Positions 40,456 through 52,100 of a stretch of DNA of 64,000 bases are shown here, piece by piece. The translations under genes and the position numbers were made by a program. The DNA comes from Platycnemis pennipes (Eukaryota; Arthropoda; Insecta; Odonata; Platycnemididae). The DNA is taken from NCBI GenBank assembly GCA_933228895.1, contig OW121848.1, positions 98,723,470 through 98,787,469 of the forward strand, written 5' to 3'. The notes under the pieces were generated by a model, which worked only from the letters and a program-made list of their open reading frames with translations, did no database searches and was not told where the DNA came from. Position 1 is the first letter of the stretch; each line of letters starts with the position of its first letter.

Positions 40456-43400
40456 CAATTGTAAGTAATTAAACTAAACTAGTAAATTAAACCCTAGATA
40501 GGTACATACCATGGTTAAAATGCATGATACAAGAGTTTCCTTGGTTCCGATGATGATATTGATAAGAAAAATATTAGGACATATATTATTATATTATTGC
40601 TTTTTTCCTGTTGGTTATAACCTATGGCTAAGTACTGAGGCAGATTAAATCTGAATGCTGATGTGGATGCTAATTAATTATGTTTTGAAGCTGCTAGGGA
40701 CATTGCTGAAAAGGTTCTGTCCTCTTTGGTTGCATTCTCTCATAGCTTATTATAATACATATATAGGATATATCCTCATCTTCAAATTGCTTCCCAAAAT
40801 TTTCTTCCCTCTGTTGTACAACAAAATATTCTCTATTCAGCAATATTCTTCACTATAACTCCTGAAATATCTGCACCTTAGTTATGCGTACAGTTTTCTA
40901 TGAAAAAAAATAAGCCAACCCTAAGCATTCAGTAAAACATATTTAAACCTGTTAAAAACGGTTGGAGCTCTGTCCCTGCCTTCTGGTAAATTAATTCCTA
41001 GAGAAAAATATGAAGGTGATTTATCAGGAGTTGGATGCTGGAGGTTAGGATGGCTTTTAGTCTACTAATCCCTGTTTTGGGGCATGTCAAAACCCCCATG
41101 ATAGTTATTGAATTATTAATTAAAGCAACTTAATTTCAAGCACTATTTAATTATCAAGCAAATATAACTTTCCTAGAAAAGATCTTAAAGGTAGTGTATA
41201 AGCAGTGATTATTTATTATTATTATATAGTGTTATTATTTTGTAAGATATGAATGGGACCTGAACGATTACAGTTCCTTGGTAATGGAGGGATTTTGATA
41301 TGGAGAGTAAAAGCATGGTCTATCAATAATGGGTAGTTCATAAACCAACCATTTTTGAGAGACCACTGTTAATAGTTATTATTAACATTAGTCATTACGA
41401 CCACTGAAAAACCATTCCTTATTGAAGGATGGTGATGTTAAGACTTCTAGAGTGGAAGGCAGACAATCAAGTGTAATACAGAATTGAAAAGGAAAGGTGG
41501 AAAGGATTTGATGAAGGTGGACAAAGTAGCCGGAAGGTGCAGAAAAAGTTATGGGTCTCATAGCATCTGGAATAGTGCAGATAATATAGGGTTATTGGGA
41601 AAGAGGTAGAAAAGGAATAGGGATTTTGGCAGCAAGGGGAAAGTATGTAAGGATTAAGAGGGAGATAGTGTTCTATTTTAAGAATGGTGACAGGCAGCAG
41701 TGATAAAGTTGGAGAAAGAAATCAATGCCCTAAAAAACTGCCATTCATAGTGGTCCACTGGCCAGTGGTTGGTTTACCACCGGTGGTTTACAAGAAATTT
41801 ACTTTGAGAGCCAAATTCCGATATATAAATTTCCTGTCTTTTATAAATATGTATATTTGCCAGTGTCCAGGATGCCGTAGTCTCAAGGACACATTTTAAG
41901 AATTGAGACACTATAAGACTCTCTTTGACAATAGAAATACAAATGAAATTTTTTGGAAAAAGGTTTGGTTAGGATTTCAAGACAAGATAGTTACATAGTT
42001 CCCTCACATTGGTTACATCACTACCAAGAATCAATTATTGTTTTTCAGTGCATTCCACACAACTGAACATAGGATAACTTCCAGTTACTGTGTATTGCAG
42101 ATAACATTCCTCTTGAATTAGCCTAGACCCATGAAAAACGTAGCTGTTCAATGGCTATTCCAAATCTAAGTAAAACAAGATGGAGATTAATTTAGAAATA
42201 CACGTTCAATCCTTTTGCTAGGGTGAATTATCTAAATTCATCCTCTGGCCACATGTATTTGGGAGAGTTCAAGAAGAAGATAATCTAAATGTTTGGGTCA
42301 GAGAATTAAACGACTGATGGCACAAAGAAGATACTTATGGCGAATCAAAAGTTTGAACTAAAATAAGCAAGTCCTGAAGAGCTTATATTAAGGGAGATTA
42401 GAGTTAGAATAACTGATAATTCTATTTTTAGCCTAAATAATGCTATTATAACATTATGGGAGTGTTTCAGGTTCAACAGCATGACACTGATTTAATATGG
42501 TGAAACTTGCAGTCTGCCATTGTTAATTACATTTAACTTCACTATTTTATGGTAAAACACTATTACAATCAGGAATGAAAGGAAAGTAATCCAAATAATG
42601 TCTTCAACAGGGAAACTTGGGATACAAATAAATAATTTATTGTCCTCAGCAAAGATGTCTCCACTTAAACGTCATAAGTCAGAGCCCGTAATAAGACATT
42701 AGGATAAGTGGATAATAATAATTTTGTTTTCCTTTCAAGCATCATTCGCTTGTGACATTTTCATAGCACCAACAGTTTACAAACATTTATGTATACATAT
42801 TGTATATTATAACTATGTCTCATCACGGGAACCATAAATGTGGACTAAGAGAATGCAAAAACTGAAACATTTCACTTATAATGGTAATAAAGATCTGCTC
42901 TTGAACATGAGAAAAAATAGAAAAGCAATAAAAAATTACTTTCGGAATAAGTGGCACAATAAAAGTATCTAATATTCAATAGAATGTCTAATAATTGTTT
43001 AATATTCAGACATCACACTGATAACATTGGCCTCTCTCTGTGTAGGTACATACATATATTACAATACATTCAGCATACATAGACTCTATAAACAGATCAT
43101 GATCATGTACAAATAAAATCATTTTTTTACATTTTCTCTTTTTTATTAATAAATTCTGATTTGACTGAAATTTGAACAACACACAAATTGCTTCCTATTT
43201 CACGACCCTATACATGTTTACTTGGTTTTCTTCAAAATGTCCTTTCTGCCACTCCTTGATTTAAGCATCCCAATTCACATGCTGCATGGAAATGCTCCCA
43301 CAATGAATAGTTAGGAGAAAAGGAGACTTTATAAAGACTTTTGTGAGTCATCATTATACTTCTAAGAAACAAATAAAAGATCCATAAGAGGCAGATAGAT

Positions 43401-44745
43401 GCAAATGATAGCTAACCTGTTAAGTTCTATATTGCACATTAAATAGTAACTACAAATTTCTCCTGTATATTTGATGGTACGTTCAGCTTAGGATTCATCA
43501 ACATTATTTCATAAGTGATGAAGCTGTGGTAAAGGGTATTGTATTACAACTGGTACTCTTGACATCCAATTAGGATAGTATTTGCAATTATTTTCAAAAA
43601 TACTACCAGCAAATAATCCTGAGAAATTGAAATTATATTAGTCAAGCTGTAAAAAGTGTTAAAATATTGCCTGAATTATTACCACTGAAATAAATGCACC
43701 CTCGATATGAGATTTAACACTGGCCAATTCTACTACAGGGGAGGTGGTGACAAATTATTTGATTTGGCTCATATAGCTGTGGTAGCCAAAGTGGTATAAA
43801 GTTTATTATAACAACATGCATAAATAAGAAGTGTTTTCATAAAATTTCCACCCCTTGAAACCACTGTAAAAAGAGAGATTGCTGCACTTGCTGTGCCTCC
43901 ATTATAGCCATAATGATATTAATCCACATAATGCATGGTGGAAAACAGTTCTGGAGTTAAAACTTGCCATTAGTGCTAATAATCACCTTCAAATTGGCTA
44001 GTATTTAACGTATAACAGCTTCTTTGAGAAACAACCACAGAATAAGGGATGCATGAAGCCTCAGAATTGTACCTCCTGAAGTTTAAATAATAATTTGGTC
44101 TTTGACCAAAAATCAAAATTCCTAGAAAACTAGTGAACACATGAATAAAACTTCCAATACACTTGATGACTTTTAACCAAAAAAATCTAAAATTCATACT
44201 CTTGAAATGTTACTGAGGAGTAACCATGGGCTATAACACTCATTATAAACACCTCATGGAATGACACTGTGTACCTTCATGAAGACTAAAACCTGGCAAA
44301 GCAGAACACTCATGATAACAACAATTGGAAGATTTTTTCCTATCATGGGAAATTGATCAGTCACTCAGAGAGATAATCACAATGTCTTATAATGTTGGCA
44401 CCATGACATATTTGCACAAATGGTTCAAGTGTCTGTGGGATAGAAAAAAATCTAAGGAGTTCAGACGAGATTTTTTTCCTCACAGGAACATGGCACTCAA
44501 CCTTCCAACAGGAGTCATGCCTGGTCGTCCATATGGCCTCAAATATTAACTACTATGCGCTAAAATGAGCAGGGCATCATTTCATTCAAAGTATGCATGC
44601 ATGAGGGGATATACATGACACGTGTCGTCATGCCTTGGTTCTATTGCACTCCTCAGAGATCACTGATTGATGTCCACAATCGAACACCCCGTTTCCCTCA
44701 CCACACACATCCAAGAGTCAGTCAGCATTGTAGCTGGAGAAAAAC

Positions 44746-46167
44746 TCACTGCACAGGGGTCGCTGCCTCAGCCCTGCCATTCCCAGACGTGGTGCTGTCC
44801 ACACTCCTGGCCCTCGCTATCGATGCCCCAGGCGAACCTCCACCCCTCTGCGCCTGTGGGTGGTGACTCGAGCAGTAGAACTTCTTGTGGGCTATGAATG
44901 TGGGCAGGTAGTTGAAGGTGATGTCGCAGGACCTACAGTACTTGGGGTCTGTCTTGCGGATGGCCTGCTGTGTGGTGGAGTAACTGCTGTTGTTGGGGGC
45001 GGCCGTCGATCCGTCCGACTCCGCCCCCTCGTCCCCCCCCGCCCCCCTCGCCTCCCCATCGTCCACCTTCACCTCCTCCTCTTCCTCCCCTTCGCCCCCC
45101 CTCGACACCGTCAGATCCTCCGCTTCCCTCTTCACGTCCCCCTCGAAGGAGGGCGTCTTCGACGAGCACCGCCCGCCTGTGCTACCCTCCTCGCCGGACG
45201 ACAGCACCTCCCGCTTGATGACCCTCGTCGGGGGGGAGGGGCAGCTCCTGGCCCCGTACGAGTCCCTCGAGTTGCCCTCGTCCGCCCTCCTCTCGTCCTC
45301 GCTGCCGCCGCCCTCCACCTTGGGCTTCCCGAACCCCTCCACCGCCTCCTCGTCCTCCACCTCCGTGATCTCCACCTTCACCAGGGACTCCGCCCTCACC
45401 TCCATGTCCTCGTCGTCATCCTCGGTGCGGTGGCCGCTGGCGCTGCCCCCGCCGCCGTAACCGTTCACCATAACGTCTCCGGTGGGCGACGGCGTTCCCG
45501 CGGGCGAGTGCATCGAGTGTGCGGACGAGGACGAAGTGTTCCCGCCGCCCTCGCTCTTCACGGCCGCTGCCACGCCAGGGCCCATGAGACCGGCCTCCGT
45601 GGGGCCTCCCGGGTGCGTGCACTTGTGCACCAGCTTGAGGTGCCGCACAACGTTCCCCTTGTACGTCGACGAGTACCCGCACACCTCGCAGTAGTGCATC
45701 CTCTCGCCGCCGACGGGGTCCGCGGCGCGGCCGTCGTCCGAGTCGGCGGCTGGCGTGGCGGAGCGGGGCGGCGCCGTCGGCACCCCGATGGTCACGGGCA
45801 CCATGGGCGGCACCTCCGAGTCGTCCTCGAGGATGCACGCGATGAAGTTCTCCTCCTGCAGCTCTGGAGAGTGCGGCGTCATGGGCGCCTCGCGGTTCCG
45901 CTGCTCGAAGTGCGCGCGGATGTGTGTGCGCATGCCCCGCAGCGTGTTGCCCCGGTAACCGCAGTACGTGCATCGGAAGGCCCGGACGGCGCCGCCGGCG
46001 TGGGTCTCCACGTGCCGCTGGGCGGCGCTGGCCGTGGGGCTGAGGACGTCGCAGCACGGGCACTTCCAGCCGCCAGCGGCGGGGAAGGCGGACGAGGAGG
46101 AGCCGCCGCCGTTGGTGGTCGGGCACTGGTGCCGCCCGGACAGGAGGGACTCCTCCGTCACCGAGAC
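44746..46167 (-). CDS. ush: ush last exon: three C2H2 fingers and terminal CCHC finger
   Basis: Acceptor TTTCGCAG on the minus strand; 473 codons and TGA at 44746-44748. Fingers: CPCCDVLSPTASAAQRHVETH, CTYCGYRGNTLRGMRTHIRAH, CEVCGYSSTYKGNVVRHLKL and the C-terminal CCHC finger CRSCDITFNYLPTFIAHKKF ending in YC. A long acidic, Ser/Gly-rich linker holds four psi-K-x-E sites (VKSE, VKVE, IKRE, VKRE) that fit SUMO attachment. The stop TGA happens to lie inside a GTGAGT string, so a cryptic donor is possible, but the terminal finger argues this is the true end. Confidence 0.9.
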   Translation of the reverse strand, partial: VSVTEESLLSGRHQCPTTNGGGSSSSAFPAAGGWKCPCCDVLSPTASAAQRHVETHAGGAVRAFRCTYCGYRGNTLRGMRTHIRAHFEQRNREAPMTPHSPELQEENFIACILEDDSEVPPMVPVTIGVPTAPPRSATPAADSDDGRAADPVGGERMHYCEVCGYSSTYKGNVVRHLKLVHKCTHPGGPTEAGLMGPGVAAAVKSEGGGNTSSSSAHSMHSPAGTPSPTGDVMVNGYGGGGSASGHRTEDDDEDMEVRAESLVKVEITEVEDEEAVEGFGKPKVEGGGSEDERRADEGNSRDSYGARSCPSPPTRVIKREVLSSGEEGSTGGRCSSKTPSFEGDVKREAEDLTVSRGGEGEEEEEVKVDDGEARGAGGDEGAESDGSTAAPNNSSYSTTQQAIRKTDPKYCRSCDITFNYLPTFIAHKKFYCSSHHPQAQRGGGSPGASIARARSVDSTTSGNGRAEAATPVQ

Positions 46168-49100
46168 CTGCGAAAGGCGCAATCATTACCTTCAAGCAAG
46201 CGATGAGGAGGAAAACTGAAACGACTCAAGCGGGGAGGATCCGCACGTACCCCAAAGTATACTCAAAAGGGAATACATATTTTTTTACGAAACAAATATG
46301 CTCCAATAAAGGAATGGTTGAAATGTGGTTGCATACTGCATCGCGGGTCACAATAATTGGAACATATCATTGATGAGACATGACACAAACCACAAAGCTC
46401 AACCCGAAGGCCTATCTTATTGGTGTGGGTAGAGCTCAAGAAATGCAGCCCCGTAGTTGTGTGAAATCCACATATCAGAGTTTATAACCGAATTTCTTTC
46501 CTTCTGCCTGAAGTTTCCCAGAACGAACAGGTACTCAGACAATTATTTAACTTAGGTTTGGCTGAGCATATATTACAGTGCTTCTTTTTCCGATCAATAA
46601 CCCCAAGCTCCAACTCCCTGAGCTAGTATGACATCGAGATACGGAAAATGTAAACATAAGGAGTATATTTACTGAAGCACATCAAATAAGTGGTTCATGA
46701 ATTTTTCATTATTCGTAGCCCCTGGAAATTCAGAGTTATTAATCAATGAGATAATCTAAACTCACTTAATTTTCCCATCACACTAACAAAACTACACGAA
46801 AAGCACTCTCACGGTTCCTAAGAGGATGTTTTGAGTGATAGTAAGGTATTTACGAGCATTTACTAACCCAGTGGCTGCAACAAAAATGTTCAACATAAAG
46901 TTGGTTGGTTGGTTATTTAGGGGAGGCGACCGACAGCTGAGGTCATTTGCGCCATATAGGATAGGTGGGTAATTGGGTAATGGTAGGAATTTTTAGGGAA
47001 AGGAGGAAGGGTGGAGAGAAACCCGGCGTCGGCATTAGCCTACTCTTAACGAAAGGCGCCAAGGGGACCACGGCTTAACGTCCCATCCGACGGACGGAGT
47101 ACTGTACTTGAAATGCCCTCCACTAGGCACTCAAGTGGGGACCGGTTTTCCACTGAAAAATCCGCCACTGCCGGGAATCGAACCCGGGCCCTCGGGATGG
47201 GAGGCCAGTACTCTAGCCACCACACCAACCCGATCCCCTTCAACATAAAGTCATGGACCACCAAATCAGAAATAAACTCAACACAAAAATAAAATGGACT
47301 TCCATCAAAAAAACCTATACTAACTTTTGACATCTCGAATTCGTGGTGATCGGAAACCGAGGCGATGAAATCAAGCAATGGAAGATTTTAGAACCGGGTT
47401 CAGGTTCTTGTCTCTCACCTTGCACTTAGGGCACTTCCTAATCACCCTCTCCACAGGAGGCGGGACGTCTCCCGGCGCCATCGCGTTCTTCTGCGGCACC
47501 TGATCCCTCTTGAGGCAATAGTACATCTGGTGCGCCTGGAGGTTGTCGAAGGCCGTGAACTTGATGCCGCACGCCACGCAGATGAACTGCAGGAGGGTCT
47601 TTGGGGGAGGGGGCGGAGGGGCGATGCCGTGCGACTGTTGCGCGGGCAGCGAGGGGGAGGAGGGGATACCCGCCCTCGGGGACGCCGACGACGACGGCTC
47701 CGGCGTCGAGTGGTCCGAGGGCTCGGTGGGGACCCCCGCTGGACCCCCAGGGGGGGCCGCCGCGGGGGACCCCTCCTCGCTCCCTTCCACCAGCCGTGCC
47801 GCGCAGTAGTGTCTCTTGTGGGCGAGGTAGTTTTCATGCCGGCAGAATACTATGTTGCACTCGATGCACTTGGAGACGCCCTGCTTGACGAGGACCTGCG
47901 GGGTGGCGTTGGGGGGAGGGGGCGCGGGCTGCTGGGGGGGAGGGATGGGCGGCTGGGGGGGTGGGAGATGCGGCGGCGGCCTCCCCATCAGACCCTCCGG
48001 CAGGCCGGCGCTGCTCATGAACATCCGGAGGGCGATCTCCGGGTTCAGGAGGAAAGGAACCTGAAGACGAGAAAAGGGACATCGGTGAGCGCACAGGCGA
48101 AGGGCACACTCCTGATTCACCTTCGGCGAGTTTCTAATGGGATTTGAAGATTTATTTTTTCCTAGCCGAGCCAAATCCGGCATCCGGTAAAATTTTCGAA
48201 AATACCTGATTTCCATTCAAGAAGACTTAATTAACCATACCTAATCATCTACATGAAAGACGCTCCTCTCAGTCCGTATATTCATCTATTAAGGTAAGGT
48301 GGTTTTATCGTCTATCTGGTTAGTACGTTAAAAATGAAAATAAAAAAATTACGACGAAATAGAAACGTGTCACCGAGAAAGGCTCACCGAGACTTCATTG
48401 CATAACAATATTTTTATCAACAATCAACTCATCAACAACCCTTCATATTTTATATTTTTTTCCAAGTCAATACTAGCTTCAGTGCATCATTGTACCCAAT
48501 TCCCCATCATAGGCAATCCTCTATTTATCTTCGATGACTACGGAATACATTACCCCCATATCTTTCCCATAACTTTGCGAAAAAAAGAAGGGGAGAGTTC
48601 TATTAACAACTGAAAAATTCCAAGTCAATGAATTGGAAAGGGCTAGAAATGGAGTATTTCAAGAAAGAAAATTAAAGATAAATAGGTGTAAAGATCGTAC
48701 AACATCGGAGGGTTAATGATTATTATGATAGACTACTAAAACATAAAGAAAGGTTCATCGAATCGATCTAACTATGAACATACAAGGAACCAAGTGTATA
48801 GACCGGTTGCTCACCTGGGCGGCAGCGCTCCCGGCGCCGGCGACGGCTGCCGCGGCCGCAGCCTTGGCCATCCCGTCTGGGCCGCCGGCGGATGCGGCGG
48901 CCGCGGCGGCGCACGCCGCCAGCAGGAAGTTGGCCATGCCAAGACCCTCCATGCCAGCGGCGCTCCCAAACTGCTGCAGCTGCTGGAACTGCTGCTGGAT
49001 GTGGGGCGGGAGGGTCGGCGGCGGGGTGGCCGGGAACATGGGGTGCGGAGGGGGCGGCGGTGGGGCCTGCGGGCCCTTGGAGGACATGCCGTTGGGACGT

Positions 49101-52100
49101 GAGGGCCGCGCCTTGGGGCCGCCGGCCGGGGAGGGCGGCGAGGAGGCGGCCGATGACGACGTCGAGGATGCTGGCGAGTGGGCGTGGTCGACGGGAGTGG
49201 TGGGGTGCGGCGCCGGGGGCGGTGGGGACTGCGGCGCGCCCTTTGAGTCCGACGACGGCCTCCTTCCCCCTTGGACAGCCATCATCTCCTCCCAGGAGGC
49301 GGCGGCTGCGACGCCCTCCGCTTCCCGCGGCGACTGCTTGAGGTACGGCCTCCTCGCCGACGCCTGACTGTGCGCCGACGCCGCCGAGCCCGTCCGCGAG
49401 GGCTGAGATTCACTGGAGTCGCGGCGGAAGCTAAGATCAAGGGGAGCGGGGCTGGAGCCGGGCGGCGGCTTCGCGGCCTGAGAATTGTCCTCCTTTGGTT
49501 TCGGCGTGACCTGCGGGGAAATCAACATTGGGTCTCAATAATGAATGGCTTAGCGACGAAAGAGGCGTTGAAGGTGTGGAGAATATGGATGCACCTTTCA
49601 ACGCCCTTATAGAAATGCCCGTGACATTTTTATCGACGCATAGGCAAGAAAAAAGTTTCAAGCATAACACATATATAGATGATTTGATTTTTAGGTGCTC
49701 CAACGGCTGAGGCAATAGCGTATTGTCTAACCTCAACTAAATCTCAAGAAACACGCAACAATCGATTCTGAATGGAACCAGAGACTCAAGAGGTTGCTAA
49801 CACTGACGCATTACTGACCTGGTTAGCGCGACAGGTGTAAAATAAATTTTTAGGAAATTGCTTTTCGGAAAAGCTATAAACCTATAAAGCATTATCAGCC
49901 ATCTGTATACATTTCTTCATAAGAGGATGGCCTACTTCAATCAACTACAAGAACAACTTTTAATCCAAATTATACAAGTTAATGACCTTGTACATACAAC
50001 AATGAATTAAGATTAGTGACAACCTTTGGCAAATCCTTAACCTGCATGTAATCACCAATTTGATTATTTGCATCGAAAATATTATGTTTCCTACAGAAGT
50101 CAGGTGTGAATTCAAGGACCTTAGATAGTATTTACACAAGTGTGTTCATTCATAAATATTTTTAATTTATATGAATACAGCACACATGAAGGTAAGTATA
50201 TAAAGTACAAGTATATTAAATTGTAGGTAAAGTGTTTCGCTCTAAAAATTGTACAAAAATGTTACTACAAGATTCCATTATGTAGTAAAACGAGAAAGAA
50301 ATACACTTGAGTGAAAGGTTAAAAGGTGGTGAGATACACCACCTTTTAACCCCGTACTTTCGCTTCCCGGTTTGCTTCATACCGGCAATAATTCTGAAAC
50401 ACATGGTGTTCAATGTTTCTCAGGGCCACATTTAACTCACCGACTGCGGAGTGACCGGGGGCTGCTGGGTGGGCACCATCACGGGGTCAGCTGCTGGCGG
50501 CGTCCTTCGCTTCACCGGAGACGGCGCCGGGGTCACCACGGACCCAGGGGGCGGCGGTGGGGGTGACACCGGCCTCAGGGAACCGTCGGGCAGAAGGATG
50601 CAGGCGCCTTTGGGCGTCGGCGTCCCGGCCACGACGAGACTAGCGCTTTGTAGGAATGCGTACGGGACCAGGAGGACGGGATTGGTGGGCAGGGCCACGA
50701 ACGGGGGCTGCAAGAGGTGCTGCTTGACTTGCGGGAGGAGGTGGCTGGAGGCCGTGGCGGCCGACGACGAGGGCGCCGCAGACATCCCGGGACTCCCGCC
50801 GACGTCGCCCGGTAGCCTCCTCTCCTCGGGCGTCGTAGCCGCCGGGGGCACCATCGAGGGCGGGGTCGCCCCGTCCGCCGCGCTGCCCCCGGGGGACGAC
50901 TGGGCCTTGCCCCCCGCGTGCCGCGTGCTGCAGTAGTGCTGCTTGTGCGCCCGGAACGTCTTGATGGACGAGAAGCGGATGTCGCAGTCTTGGCAGTAGC
51001 GGTCCATGGCGAGGGGCGGGGGAGGCGGGGGCAGGGACGGGTCGGTGGGGGAGGAGGATGATGCGGGAGGAGTGTCGGGCCCACGGGGACCCGCACCACC
51101 CCCGGGAACCACCACGATGCCCTGCTGGAGGAGGTGGTGCAGCTGGGTGGAGACGCCCCCGTTGGGCAGCGGGGGCTGAGCGGAGGGGGCGGAGGATGGG
51201 GCGGGCGGGTGCAGTGGCGGGGGCGTGGTGGAGGAGGGCGAAGGGGAGGATGAGGACGATGAGGACACGGTGATGACCCCGCCGTGCATCCTCATGTGGC
51301 GGTTCAAGCTGACCTTCTTGTCTGCGGAGTAGGAGCAGTGGGGGCAGGAGAAGGGCCGGCTGGTCCTCGGAATTTTGGTGGGTGGACAGCCGTCTTCGGG
51401 AATGGAGGCCGGGGATCTGCGGTCGTCAGGGATGGCCATCTCCGTGGAGTAGGGTCGGCCGTCCTCGGACTCGCTCCCTCCTCCGCGCCCTGTCGAGGGG
51501 AGGAAAGATAAGGTGCTATTACGTGAAATCAGGTCCAACTGGTTTGTATAAATCTAGATGTGAATATATTCCATGGTGTATATTCAGGTTAATGATGACG
51601 ATGGCTAAGTTCCTATAGCAATTGTAAATTTTCATTTTACAGCACATAACACTTTAAATACCTACATTAAAAGCATCCTTGGGCAATACCTGCATACCAG
51701 AAGGAGTCATAGTAGGGCAAATCTGAATAAAATGATAACTTGGGATAACACTTTTTATCAAATTCTATTTATCAAGATCAACTCTTTATGAACGTGTCCC
51801 ATTTTACAGTAATAAGTGGCTATATTTTGAACTAAATTTAAACTACATGCTGAAGTTGTAGGCAGCTCGTTAACTCTTGTGAGCGATTGAAATTCAACAA
51901 GTATTCAAATAATTGTTTTCTTTTACTAGTATTACCACAGGCACCGATGACTAAACTCAATGTTTATCAATATTATAATCACTCGAATTCGATTCCCCCT
52001 TTTCATACATTCACTCACACTTCAGCATTAATTATATATATAATAATTCACAGGTAGTCTAAACATCCTAAGAAAACGCTGTTCAAGTAATCGCCTTGTC

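Larger units (their letters stand above)
37984..44745. other. Intergenic DNA between the repeats and the FOG gene 3' end
   Basis: AT-rich. Contains a small MITE (38238-38333), a 95-bp direct repeat (39791 and 40361) and no supported gene; the longest frames are under 100 codons and low in complexity. The FOG-gene 3' UTR must lie in the right part: minus-strand AATAAA signals occur at 43802-43807 and 43142-43147. Confidence 0.5.

Noticed and set aside
41684..41899. 71-codon frame in intergenic DNA
   Set aside because: No domain or splice context; chance frame in AT-rich DNA.
44860..46206. 448-codon plus-strand frame opposite the last ush exon
   Set aside because: Arg/His/Leu/Val-rich antisense shadow of a GC-rich zinc-finger exon; the minus strand has real fingers and splice sites.
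47160..47235. tRNA gene on the minus strand
   Set aside because: A and B boxes are present, but the sequence is the head of a SINE with body, tail and 13-bp target duplication.
47530..48147. Long plus-strand frame opposite ush exon 7
   Set aside because: Antisense shadow of GC-rich coding DNA, no domain.
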